20,630 nt of DNA from CAYLNK01 sp964384675. GTDB taxonomy: Bacteria > Acidobacteriota > Thermoanaerobaculia > UBA5066. The stretch covers positions 1 to 20,630 of the forward strand of contig CAYLNK010000092.1 in NCBI GenBank assembly GCA_964384675.1, given 5' to 3'. Below the pieces are notes generated by a model that saw only the letters and a program-made list of their open reading frames with translations, was not told the origin of the DNA and ran no database searches. Below, in pieces: positions 13,889-20,630 of the stretch (within the stretch, counting starts at the first letter, position 1; the number at the start of each line of letters is the position of its first letter). Position numbers and translations under genes: made by a program.

Positions 13889-15874
13889 GTGAATCGAACA
13901 GCGCTGCTCTTCTCGTTGGCCGTCGCGACTTTCCAGCCCGCCATGGCGGCCGAGCCGGTCGCTCCCAAGGCCGCGACGGCGGCGCGGCCCAAGGCCGCCG
14001 CCGTCCGCCGGGCCGGCTTCCCGGGCCTGAAGGACCGATACGTCGCCGCCTTCTTCCGCCGCTTCCCGGTGGTCGCGACGTACTTCGGGGCCGAGGGGCT
14101 CGATCCGGCCAACGCGGCCTTGAACGGCCAGCTCCGGGACTACACGCCCGCAGCCCTCCGTGCCGAGCGCGACGAGTGGGCCGGATTCCAGCAGCAGCTG
14201 GCCCGCTTCGACCGGAAGGCCCTCTCGCCGTCCGACCGGATCGACGCCGAGGTGATGTCGGCGCAGCTCGCGTTCCTGCTCCGGAACCTGGATCGCGCCC
14301 GGCACGAGAGGGCGCTCGACGTCTACCTGGAGGAGCCGCTCCGGGGCGTGGAGTGGCTCCTCCAGGGGATGGCCTCGGGCGACGGCAAGCGGTACGGCAC
14401 GCGCGAGGAGTGGGCCGCCGTCGCCGACCGCGTCGCGGCGGTCCCCGCCTACCTGAGGGTCGCCCTCGCCAACGTGCGCCGCGGCGCCGGCGGGAACGGG
14501 ATCCCGGACCGCCGGATGATCCGTTCCGCCACCGAGTCCGCCGCCACGACCGCCGACTACTTCGCGAAGTCGCTCCCCGAGAAGGCCGGTGGCTGGATGG
14601 ACCCGTCGTACGTCGAGACGAGGGGGCGGCTCGCCACCGCGTCGAAGGCCGCGGCGACCGCCTTTCGTGAGCTCGGCCAGGGCCTCAAGGACCTCTTCTA
14701 CGACAAGACGGGGAAGGCGCTGAAGCCCGAGTTCGACAAGGACCGCTTCGCGGTGGGCGAGACGGAGTACGCCTGGGCCCTCCGGAACAACCTGAAGGTC
14801 GCCAAGAGCGCGCGCGAGCTCCACGCCTACGGAAAGACCAAGGTGGGCGAGACGCTGCTGGAGATGACGACCCTTGCCCGGCGGATCGCCCGGGCCCACG
14901 ACTGGACCGACGACTCACTGCCGGCCGTGATCGCGAAGCTCTCCGAGGACGTCCCGAAGTCGGACGACGAGATGCTGGCGTGGTACCAGGACGGCTGCCG
15001 TCGCCTCGTGGAGTTCGGCCGGACCACGGGGATGTTCGCGCCGCCTTCGGACTACAAGCTCGACGTGGTCTTCACGCCCGTTCCCCTGCGGGACACGGTC
15101 GACGCGGCGTACTACCCCGCCCCCGCGTTCAAGAAGACGGGCATCGGGCAGTTCTACGTCACGCCCACCGGGAACGACCCGAACGCGCTCCGCCAGCACG
15201 CGCGGTCCGCCATCGCGAGCCTCGCGGCGCACGAAGGCTTCCCCGGGCACGACTGGTACTACCAGTTCCTCCGCTCCCGCTCGTCGGAGGTGTCGCCGGT
15301 CCGCTGGCTGACCCCGGGTGGTGTGGAGGACTCGGACTCGATGTGGGCCGACTCGATGTCGTGCGAGGGGTGGGCGCTCTACTGCGAGCGCCTGGTGGGT
15401 GAGGCCCGGCCCGGCTTCCCGGACGGCTTCTATACGCCCGAGGAGCGGCTGTTCCAGCTGCAGAACCAGCTGCTTCGCGACGCCCGGGTGGTGATCGACA
15501 CAGGCATCCACTGCGGCTTCCTCTCGTTCGACGACGCGGTGGCGTACCTCGCCAAGAACGTCCTCTTCGTGTCCGGCGCCGTCTCCACGGATCCGAAGCT
15601 GAACGACAGCGCCACCGAGCGATCGGACGTCGAGGTGGCCGAGAAGGCGGTCTTCCGCTACTCGAAGTGGCCGACGCAGGCGATCACCTATCACCTCGGG
15701 AAGGCCGAGATCCTCGCCCTTCGCGACGAGGTGCGGGCGATCGAGGGGGCCGGTTTCGACGAGCGGCGCTTCCACGAGGAGCTGTTGCTGCAGGGGACGA
15801 TCCCGCCTGGCCTCGTCCGCGAGGCCCTCCTGTCGGCCGCCCGGGCGCGCGCCTCCGCGAAGGGCCAGAGCTGA
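13889..15874 (+). CDS. Secreted DUF885-family protein, putative zinc metallopeptidase
   Basis: This 661-residue protein has a clear signal peptide (MNRTALLFSLAVATFQPAMA, cleavage near residue 20) followed by a basic Ala-rich linker and the helical DUF885 domain. The metal site is H448-E449-G-F-P-G-H454 (HExxPGH), with the later EGWALYCE block starting at E493, the usual third-ligand region of this superfamily. Related proteins are annotated as dipeptidyl carboxypeptidase-like or M3/M32-like enzymes; the true substrate is unknown. Start: GTG at 13889, chosen because the signal peptide begins directly after it; there is no good Shine-Dalgarno. Its stop overlaps the ATG of the next gene by one base, so the three genes to 17479 probably form one unit. 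Confidence 0.88.
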   Translation: MNRTALLFSLAVATFQPAMAAEPVAPKAATAARPKAAAVRRAGFPGLKDRYVAAFFRRFPVVATYFGAEGLDPANAALNGQLRDYTPAALRAERDEWAGFQQQLARFDRKALSPSDRIDAEVMSAQLAFLLRNLDRARHERALDVYLEEPLRGVEWLLQGMASGDGKRYGTREEWAAVADRVAAVPAYLRVALANVRRGAGGNGIPDRRMIRSATESAATTADYFAKSLPEKAGGWMDPSYVETRGRLATASKAAATAFRELGQGLKDLFYDKTGKALKPEFDKDRFAVGETEYAWALRNNLKVAKSARELHAYGKTKVGETLLEMTTLARRIARAHDWTDDSLPAVIAKLSEDVPKSDDEMLAWYQDGCRRLVEFGRTTGMFAPPSDYKLDVVFTPVPLRDTVDAAYYPAPAFKKTGIGQFYVTPTGNDPNALRQHARSAIASLAAHEGFPGHDWYYQFLRSRSSEVSPVRWLTPGGVEDSDSMWADSMSCEGWALYCERLVGEARPGFPDGFYTPEERLFQLQNQLLRDARVVIDTGIHCGFLSFDDAVAYLAKNVLFVSGAVSTDPKLNDSATERSDVEVAEKAVFRYSKWPTQAITYHLGKAEILALRDEVRAIEGAGFDERRFHEELLLQGTIPPGLVREALLSAARARASAKGQS

Positions 15875-16962
15875 TGTACCGGGAGCCCGATTTCACCAGC
15901 CCGGCCCTCGCGAACGCACCGGAATGCCGCTTCGTCCCGGCCCCCGCCGACACCGTCCTGCCGGACGGCTTCATGTCGACCACGAACTTCCCGACGTACG
16001 TGAGGATCGGCGGCTCATGGCGGATGCCGGAGCGGCCGCGCATGGACAGCCACCTCGTGTGGGACCCGTCGCGTCTCCTCCTCGACGTCAAGGAGTTCCG
16101 GCTGGTGCGGAAGGGCGATCTCGTCGCGGTGGCGGTGAAGGAGGACGGCTCCGAGGGCGTCTTCGTCTGGGACAAGGGGTTCCTGGACGAGCCCGACATC
16201 ACGCAGGACGAGGCGTTCTCGTTCATGTCGAGCGAGGTGAGCCGCGAGAAGCCGGTCAACTACGAGGCGATCCTCCGCGAGTTCCTCGCGAACCGCCGGC
16301 AGAAGGGGAACATCCTCTGGGTGATCGGACCGGCGCTCGTCCACGCGCGCGGCCGGATCGCGATGGAGTGGCTCATCCACCACGGCTTCTGCCACGGACT
16401 GATCAGCGGCAACGCGGTCGGCGTCCACGACGTGGAGGCGGCGCTCTTCGGGACGACGCTCGGGATGAAGGCCGACGGCTCCGGAGCCGCCCACGGACAC
16501 GCGAGCCACATGAAGGCCATCAACGAGGTGAAGAAGGCCGGCTCGATCGACGCCCTCGTCCGCGAGGGCCGTCTCAGGGGCGGGATCATGCACGCCCTCG
16601 CCGTGACCGGCGTTCCGTACGTCCTGGGCGGCTCGATCCGCGACGACGGGCCGCTCCCGGAGACCATCGTCTCCGCGGTGGAGGCCCAGGCCGCGATGCG
16701 CGAGCTGACCGTGAAGGCCACGATGGTGGTGATGGTGGCGACGGCGCTCCACGCCATCGCGGCGGGGAACATGCTGCCGACGTTCTGCCGGCGCCCTGAC
16801 GGCTCGCTCGACGAGATCACCACGATCTGCGTCGACCAGACCGAGTTCGTGGTCAACAAGCTGAAGGACCGGGGGACGCACCAGGCGTTCGGCGTCGTGA
16901 CGAACGCTCAGGACTTCATGCGCCTGGTGCAGCTGGAGCTCGCGGCGCGGATCGGGGAGTAA
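15874..16962 (+). CDS. TIGR00300 / LOR-SDH-type protein, probable NAD-dependent ornithine cyclodeaminase
   Basis: This 362-residue protein matches the archaeal/cyanobacterial-type ornithine cyclodeaminase family (MJ1480-like, and the C-terminal part of AgrE). Seen blocks are APADTVLPDGFMSTTNFPTYVR (from about residue 23), RMDSHLVWDP, NILWVIGPALVHARGR, then GLISGNAVGVHDVE (175-188). Near the C-terminus is DQTEFVVNKLKDRGTHQAFG (321-340), the likely dinucleotide-binding region. The family converts L-ornithine to proline and ammonia and is unrelated to mu-crystallin-type enzymes. The usual N-terminal domain of about 80 residues (Saccharop_dh_N type) is missing. The ATG at 15874 overlaps the DUF885 stop, and the frame upstream does not resemble the missing domain. 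The family call is firm; the exact activity is inferred. Confidence 0.78.
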   Translation: MYREPDFTSPALANAPECRFVPAPADTVLPDGFMSTTNFPTYVRIGGSWRMPERPRMDSHLVWDPSRLLLDVKEFRLVRKGDLVAVAVKEDGSEGVFVWDKGFLDEPDITQDEAFSFMSSEVSREKPVNYEAILREFLANRRQKGNILWVIGPALVHARGRIAMEWLIHHGFCHGLISGNAVGVHDVEAALFGTTLGMKADGSGAAHGHASHMKAINEVKKAGSIDALVREGRLRGGIMHALAVTGVPYVLGGSIRDDGPLPETIVSAVEAQAAMRELTVKATMVVMVATALHAIAAGNMLPTFCRRPDGSLDEITTICVDQTEFVVNKLKDRGTHQAFGVVTNAQDFMRLVQLELAARIGE

Positions 16963-16966
16963 CGGG

Positions 16967-17479
16967 TTGACCGGCCAGGTTCACCGGATCAACGTCTCGG
17001 ACGGCGGCGTCCCGAAGACGCGCGTCGCCGAGGCCCGCGTCCTGATCGGAGGTCTCGCGAACGACCGGCAGGGCGATCCGCGTTACCACGGCGGGCCGGA
17101 GCGGGCCGTGTCGCTCTTCAGCCTGGAGGTGATCGGGCGCCTCGCCGGGGACGGACACCCGATCGGCCCCGGCACGACCGGCGAGAACCTCACGATCGCC
17201 GGGCTGAGCTGGAGCCTCGTCTCACCCGGCGCCCGGCTCGTGCTCGAGCGCGGCGTCGTCCTCGAGATCACCTCGTACTGCTCGCCCTGCTCGAAGATCG
17301 CGGCCTCGTTCCAGGACGGCGACAGCGGACGAATCTGCCAGAAGCGGCACGCCGGGGAGAGCCGTGTTTACGCGCGAGTCGTCAGGGAGGGGCTCGTCCG
17401 GGAGGGCGAGGGGGTCGAGCTCGTCGAAGCGGGGGGCCCCCGGATCGGACTTGCAGTCGTTGGCCCGGATCTTTCATAG
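16967..17479 (+). CDS. MOSC domain-containing protein
   Basis: This 170-residue protein starts with TTG at 16967 (GGGGAG about seven bases upstream, overlapping the previous stop). It is a stand-alone MOSC domain of the YiiM type. Landmarks are ARVLIGGLANDRQGDPRYHGGPERAV (His41 region), TTGENLTI, and the pair C105-S-P-C108 in SYCSPCSKIAASF followed by GRICQKRHAGESRVYARV. The MOSC cysteine is thought to bind the molybdenum or sulfur group in the cofactor sulfurase family, and YiiM-like proteins act on N-hydroxylated compounds. No molybdoenzyme gene is visible nearby; ActB has the fold but is not expected to hold the cofactor. Confidence 0.88.
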   Translation: MTGQVHRINVSDGGVPKTRVAEARVLIGGLANDRQGDPRYHGGPERAVSLFSLEVIGRLAGDGHPIGPGTTGENLTIAGLSWSLVSPGARLVLERGVVLEITSYCSPCSKIAASFQDGDSGRICQKRHAGESRVYARVVREGLVREGEGVELVEAGGPRIGLAVVGPDLS

Positions 17480-17480
17480 T
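17451..17480 (+). promoter_or_regulatory. Possible promoter for the cysteine-rich pair
   Basis: TTGCAG (17451-17456) and CATAGT (17475-17480) are separated by 18 bp and lie at the very end of the MOSC gene. The -10-like box is 11 nt before the ATG at 17492. The -35 match is poor (three of six), so this is a weak call. Confidence 0.3.
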
Positions 17481-17491
17481 CCGCTCCGGTG

Positions 17492-17878
17492 ATGTCGTTC
17501 AGGCGCGCGGTCGGGCGATTGACGCTCTTCGTCGTGACGGCGATCGGCTTCTGCCCCGTCGCCACCGTCGGAACGATCCCGGCCCCCGCGGCGGCCGCCT
17601 CCTGCGCCGAGGAGTCCAGCTGCCGGCGCTGTCCCGCCTCCCCTTCCTCCTCCTCGTGCCCGACGGATCGCGACGCCTCCACCTGCCGTTCCTGCGTCGT
17701 CTGCGTCGCCGAGCTCCAGGAGCGAGAGTCGATCGCCGGCCGTCCCGGGCCGGGCGCCCTCGCCGAGCGCCCCTCCCGTTCCGCGGACGGCCTGGCCGCC
17801 TCCGGCGCTCATCGCCGTCTGGAGGTCCTGGGCGCCTCCCCTCCGGTCCAGCTCCTGGTCGTCACGTTCCGGTGCTGA
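17492..17878 (+). CDS. Hypothetical secreted cysteine-rich protein
   Basis: This 128-residue product has a basic N-terminus, a hydrophobic core and an Ala-rich cleavage region (near residue 36, PAAAA-SC), so it is probably exported. The mature part opens with a cluster of cysteines (SC, SSC, RRC, SSC, STC, RSC, VVC within about 40 residues) and ends with a single Cys as the last residue (FRC). I recognise no family. The third codon positions are strongly G/C, as in neighbouring genes, which supports coding. A GTG directly before the ATG (17489) is an alternative start. A metal-binding or disulfide-stabilised role is possible but unproven. The next gene also encodes a small secreted Cys-rich protein. 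Confidence 0.55.
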   Translation: MSFRRAVGRLTLFVVTAIGFCPVATVGTIPAPAAAASCAEESSCRRCPASPSSSSCPTDRDASTCRSCVVCVAELQERESIAGRPGPGALAERPSRSADGLAASGAHRRLEVLGASPPVQLLVVTFRC

Positions 17879-17984
17879 GACGGTGGCGAGGGTCTGCGCC
17901 GACCCGCCGCTCATCGCTCCGTCTCCCGGGCCGCGCCTGCGGCCTCCGTCACCGACTGGTCCAGAACGGACCAAGGAGAACCCC

Positions 17985-18224
17985 ATGAAGAAGAACATGC
18001 TCACGATCGCCGCCCTCCTCGCCCTCGTCTACAGCCCGCTCCTCGTGGCCGGCGAGAAGTGCGATCCGAAGAGCTGCGCCAAGGACGGCTCCAAGATCGC
18101 GGCGAAGTGCGATCCGAAGGACTGCCCCCCGTCGCCCGACTGCAAGAAGGTCTGCCCCGAGGGTGAGTCCAAGGCGGCGAAGAACGCGGCCAAGGGCGCC
18201 ACCGCGAAGCCCGCCAAGGCGTAG
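17985..18224 (+). CDS. Small secreted cysteine-rich, lysine/alanine-tailed protein
   Basis: The ATG at 17985 has a strong AAGGAGAA Shine-Dalgarno four bases upstream. The 79-residue product has a signal peptide (MKKNMLTIAALLALVYSPLLVAG), then a short duplicated motif KCDPKSC...KCDPKDC with further cysteines in PDCKKVCPEG, six in all. It ends in an Ala/Lys-rich tail (SKAAKNAAKGATAKPAKA), probably disordered and positively charged. No known family. The paired C-x4-C units suggest metal binding or disulfides in the periplasm. It is followed directly by a strong terminator, so it is the last gene of its unit; the strong ribosome site hints at high expression. Confidence 0.7.
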   Translation: MKKNMLTIAALLALVYSPLLVAGEKCDPKSCAKDGSKIAAKCDPKDCPPSPDCKKVCPEGESKAAKNAAKGATAKPAKA

Positions 18225-18260
18225 CAAGCCCTCCCTCACTGGTACACCTGCATCACCTCG

Positions 18261-18296
18261 AAGGCCCGGGGAGCGTGCTCCCCGGGCCTTCTCTTT
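18261..18296 (+). terminator. Strong intrinsic terminator
   Basis: AAGGCCCGGGGAGC (18261-18274) is followed by GT and its exact complement GCTCCCCGGGCCTT (18277-18290), then CTCTTT. The roughly 13-bp perfect GC-rich stem with a tiny loop and a T-rich tail is the best terminator in the window. It ends the unit containing the Cys-rich gene. Confidence 0.88.
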
Positions 18297-18299
18297 CCG

Positions 18300-18305
18300 T
18301 AGACT
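18300..18305 (+). promoter_or_regulatory. Possible -10 box of the PLP-enzyme gene
   Basis: TAGACT lies six bases before the ATG at 18312, within CCGTAGACTC, which resembles the CCGTATACTC at the act operon promoter. There is no space for a normal leader and the only GGAG sits one base from the ATG, so leaderless translation is plausible. The -35 would fall inside the terminator and is not obvious. Confidence 0.35.
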
Positions 18306-18311
18306 CGGAGC

Positions 18312-19625
18312 ATGGCGAAGAAGCAGAGAGCGTCCGATCGCTGGACCTGGTGGGACTGGTGGCTCGACCGCAAGGAGCGCTGGGTGCGCGACGAGACACC
18401 GCAGCTGGACGAGGGCGTCTTCCGGGCCATCGCCGCGGGAACGGGCCTCCCGCCGATCCACCAGCGTTCCACGTTCCCTTTCCGGAACGTGCGCGACGGC
18501 GCGGACCGGTTCCTCGGGATCGCCAAGGGGGGGGAGCGGCCGTACGCCCGCATTTACACGCGGCTCGGGAACCCCACCACCGAGTACCTGGAGCGGATGA
18601 TGTTCCGCCTGGAGGCGCACCACGTCATCGAGAAGGCCCTGGCGGCCGACGAGAAGGAGCCGACGATCGGCTCTCTGATCTTCGGCTCCGGGATGGGCGC
18701 GATCTCCTCCCTGATCCTCTCGCTCGTGAAGAGCGGCGACGCCGTCCTGGCCGGGAACATCTACGGCTGCTCGGACAGCTTCCTGCGCGGGCTCTCCAAG
18801 CTCGGCGTGGAGGCGGTCTTCTGCGACATGGGGGACCTGGACGACGTGGAGCGGTGCCTCGAGGTGCACCCGAACATCGTGGCGGTGTTCCTGGAGTCGC
18901 CCGAGAACCCGACTCTCCGCCTGGCCGACATCGAGACCATCTCCCGTCTCGCCGAGCGGCACGGCGCGCTCACGATCGTCGACAACACGTTCTGCTCGCC
19001 GTATCTCCAGCAGCCGTTCCGGCTCGGGGCGGACTTCGTCCTCCACTCCCTGACGAAGTTCATCAACGGTCACTCCACCTCGGTGGGCGGCGCCCTCCTC
19101 GGGCCGTTCCGGTTCATGAAGGCCGACTTCTTCCATTGGTACAAGGACCTCGGGGCGACGCCGTCTCCGTTCGACTCGTGGCTCAACTCGATGACGGTCC
19201 AGAGCCTGGCGGCGCGGCAGGAGATGCAGTCGGAGAGCGCCCTGCGCATCGCGACGTTCCTGAGGGGCCATCCGGCGGTCGCGCACGTCGCGTACCCGGG
19301 CTTCCCCGACTTCCCGCAGGGAGAGATCGTCCGCAAGCAGATGCGGAACGGGGGGTCGCTCATCAGCTTCGACCTCCTGGGCGGCGCCCCCGCGGGCGAA
19401 GCGCTGATGGACTATTTCACCCGGAAGGACACGCCGATGGAACTGGCCGTGAGCCTCGGCTCCGCCATCACCTACATCCAGCACCCGGCCTCGATGACGC
19501 ACGCCGTGGTGCCGGCGGCCGACCGGATCGCGCGCGGCATCACCGACGGGCTGGTCCGGCTCTCCGTGGGGCTGGAGGGGCCGGAGGTGCTGATCGCGCA
19601 CCTGGGGCAGGCGCTCGGGGGCTGA
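18312..19625 (+). CDS. Cys/Met-metabolism PLP-dependent enzyme (cystathionine gamma-synthase / gamma-lyase family)
   Basis: This 437-residue protein belongs to the fold-type I trans-sulfuration family. Motifs are IYTRLGNPTTEYLE (Y82, R84, phosphate-binding in this family), FGSGMGAISS, ESPENPTLRLADI, IVDNTF (D224, contacts the PLP ring) and HSLTKFINGHST with the Schiff-base lysine K249. It ends in ITYIQHPASMTHAV and LVRLSVGLEG, typical of the fold. It could be a cystathionine gamma-synthase, O-acetylhomoserine sulfhydrylase or methionine/cystathionine gamma-lyase; sequence reading cannot decide. It has an unusual Trp-rich N-terminal extension (DRWTWWDWWLDRKERW). It stands alone between a terminator and a convergent gene whose stop is only three bases away. 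Confidence 0.87.
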   Translation: MAKKQRASDRWTWWDWWLDRKERWVRDETPQLDEGVFRAIAAGTGLPPIHQRSTFPFRNVRDGADRFLGIAKGGERPYARIYTRLGNPTTEYLERMMFRLEAHHVIEKALAADEKEPTIGSLIFGSGMGAISSLILSLVKSGDAVLAGNIYGCSDSFLRGLSKLGVEAVFCDMGDLDDVERCLEVHPNIVAVFLESPENPTLRLADIETISRLAERHGALTIVDNTFCSPYLQQPFRLGADFVLHSLTKFINGHSTSVGGALLGPFRFMKADFFHWYKDLGATPSPFDSWLNSMTVQSLAARQEMQSESALRIATFLRGHPAVAHVAYPGFPDFPQGEIVRKQMRNGGSLISFDLLGGAPAGEALMDYFTRKDTPMELAVSLGSAITYIQHPASMTHAVVPAADRIARGITDGLVRLSVGLEGPEVLIAHLGQALGG

Positions 19626-19628
19626 TTC

Positions 19629-20630
19629 TCAGGCCGCGGCGGCCAGGCTCTCCTTCACCTGGGCGAGGCCGCCGTACGCCTGCTTGAGCATGGCGAGGAT
19701 CAGGTACCAGCCGATCACGCTGAGCACCGGCATCTGGACGTACCAGGGGACCACCACGAGGTTCGTGTCCCAGATCCCGTGCAGCACGACGGCGATCACC
19801 CACCGCCGGACCACGATCGGGTGCATCAGCATCGAGAGCTCGAACTTCTTGTTTCCCTTCACCCGCCAGATGGCCGCGCCGATCATCGCCGTCCAGATCA
19901 CGTGGCCGCCCGGCGAGAGGATGGCGCGCAGCATGATGCTGTCGAAGACGGCGCCCATGTTCGGTGAGTTGAAGGCGTAGCCGGCCGACTCGAACCCGGC
20001 GAACCCGGCTCCCACGGCCGCGCCGAACAGGATCCCGTTCAGCTGCCACGGGTACCTCATGGACGTGAGGACGAGGACCAGCGCCAGGGCCTTGCCGGTC
20101 TCCTCCCCGACGCCCGTCAGCATCGCCGGGATGATCGCTCCCGTCCCGGAGCCGGGGATGAAACGGAACAGGAGCATCGTCAGGACGAGGCTCAGCGCCC
20201 CCCCGATGAGGACCATCTTCACGACCTGGTAGATCGACACGTTCTTCGGCGTGTTCAGCTCGAAGAACAGGATCACGCACGAGAGGGGGACCACGAACGA
20301 GCCGATGACGATCAGGCCCGGGATGAAGTTCGTGTTCTTGAACTCGGTGATCCCGAGCCGCATCAGGACGTACGCCGCGGCGCAGCCGGCCAGGACGCGC
20401 CAGAAGACGCGCGGAGCCGGCCATCCCGCCTGCACCTCGGAGAGGGGCGGCGTGGTCTTCTCGGTGCCGACGGCGAACGTCTCCTCGATCTCGCCCTCGC
20501 CGAACTTGTGCGACAGGCCGCCGACGAGGACGTGCTTCACGTTGATGTCGGAGATGGTCGGGAGGTCGGCGACCTCGCTGATCTTGGCGCCGAGCCCGCC
20601 CAGCACGCCGCGGATGTCCCGCTGCTCCGC
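19629..20630 (-). CDS. prsW: PrsW-family intramembrane metalloprotease (5'-truncated by window edge)
   Basis: The frame is open to the right edge. An internal GTG at 20606 gives 325 residues, but the frame continues upstream, so the start is probably outside. Numbered from that GTG, the visible protein has a hydrophilic N-terminal region (to about 65) and about eight transmembrane helices. The three PrsW motifs are present: EETGK (E168 E169...K172), FESAGY (F205 E206...Y210) and HGIWD (H276...D280), with a further His in GGHVIWT (H235). PrsW in Bacillus cleaves the anti-sigma factor RsiW; in other bacteria the substrate is unknown. No sigma/anti-sigma pair is visible here. It is convergent with the PLP-enzyme gene, with three bases between the stops. 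Confidence 0.88.
   Translation of the reverse strand, partial: AEQRDIRGVLGGLGAKISEVADLPTISDINVKHVLVGGLSHKFGEGEIEETFAVGTEKTTPPLSEVQAGWPAPRVFWRVLAGCAAAYVLMRLGITEFKNTNFIPGLIVIGSFVVPLSCVILFFELNTPKNVSIYQVVKMVLIGGALSLVLTMLLFRFIPGSGTGAIIPAMLTGVGEETGKALALVLVLTSMRYPWQLNGILFGAAVGAGFAGFESAGYAFNSPNMGAVFDSIMLRAILSPGGHVIWTAMIGAAIWRVKGNKKFELSMLMHPIVVRRWVIAVVLHGIWDTNLVVVPWYVQMPVLSVIGWYLILAMLKQAYGGLAQVKESLAAAA

Noticed and set aside
17474..18004. A minus-strand Gly/Arg-rich frame opposite the cysteine-rich genes
   Set aside because: No start context, low complexity (GGGRGGG-type), and the plus strand carries signal peptides, a strong ribosome site and a terminator.

Overview
The window is about 20.6 kb of high-GC bacterial DNA, densely coded and almost all on the plus strand. 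It has no sign of CRISPR, tRNA, rRNA or insertion sequences. Gene content, protein style and GC suggest an aerobic or microaerobic Acidobacteriota-like bacterium (possibly Thermoanaerobaculia or a relative). That placement is inference; the sequence alone does not prove it.

Layout. (1) 3-1040: 3' part of an HrpB-type DEAH-box helicase gene. (2) 1041-1338: regulatory gap with a direct repeat, a sigma70-like promoter and a roughly 200-nt leader that may encode a small peptide. (3) 1339-13854: one tightly packed respiratory operon. It encodes Alternative Complex III (ActA-ActF, a quinol:cytochrome c oxidoreductase unrelated to the bc1 complex), an uncharacterised single-span membrane protein, a Sco1/SenC copper chaperone, and a caa3-type heme-copper oxidase (CoxB with a fused cytochrome c, CoxA, CoxC, CoxD). 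(4) 13889-17479: a secreted DUF885 metallopeptidase-like protein, a TIGR00300/LOR-SDH-type ornithine cyclodeaminase and a MOSC-domain protein, nearly touching one another. (5) 17492-18224: two small secreted cysteine-rich proteins of unknown role, followed by a very strong intrinsic terminator at 18261-18296. (6) 18312-19625: a Cys/Met-metabolism PLP enzyme, convergent with (7) a PrsW-type intramembrane protease on the minus strand that runs off the right edge.

How the genes work together. Quinol is presumably oxidised at the NrfD-like membrane subunits ActC/ActF. Electrons pass through the iron-sulfur clusters of ActB and the hemes of ActA (five) and ActE (one) to the cytochrome c domain fused to CoxB, then CuA, then the heme a/a3-CuB centre of CoxA. 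Sco1 would load CuA. Co-location and gene overlaps imply coordinated synthesis of an ACIII-caa3 module, as in Rhodothermus and Flavobacterium. CoxA carries the YSHP signature of A2-type oxidases instead of the D-channel glutamate.

I do not see a wholly new system. The observations most worth following are: an in-frame pair of 54-bp-spaced GC-rich palindromes inserted in actF; a direct repeat spaced 22 bp just upstream of the operon promoter; a possible leaderless upstream ORF overlapping actA; the uncharacterised conserved-looking protein between actF and sco1; a short ornithine cyclodeaminase lacking the usual N-terminal domain; and the cysteine-rich secreted pair.
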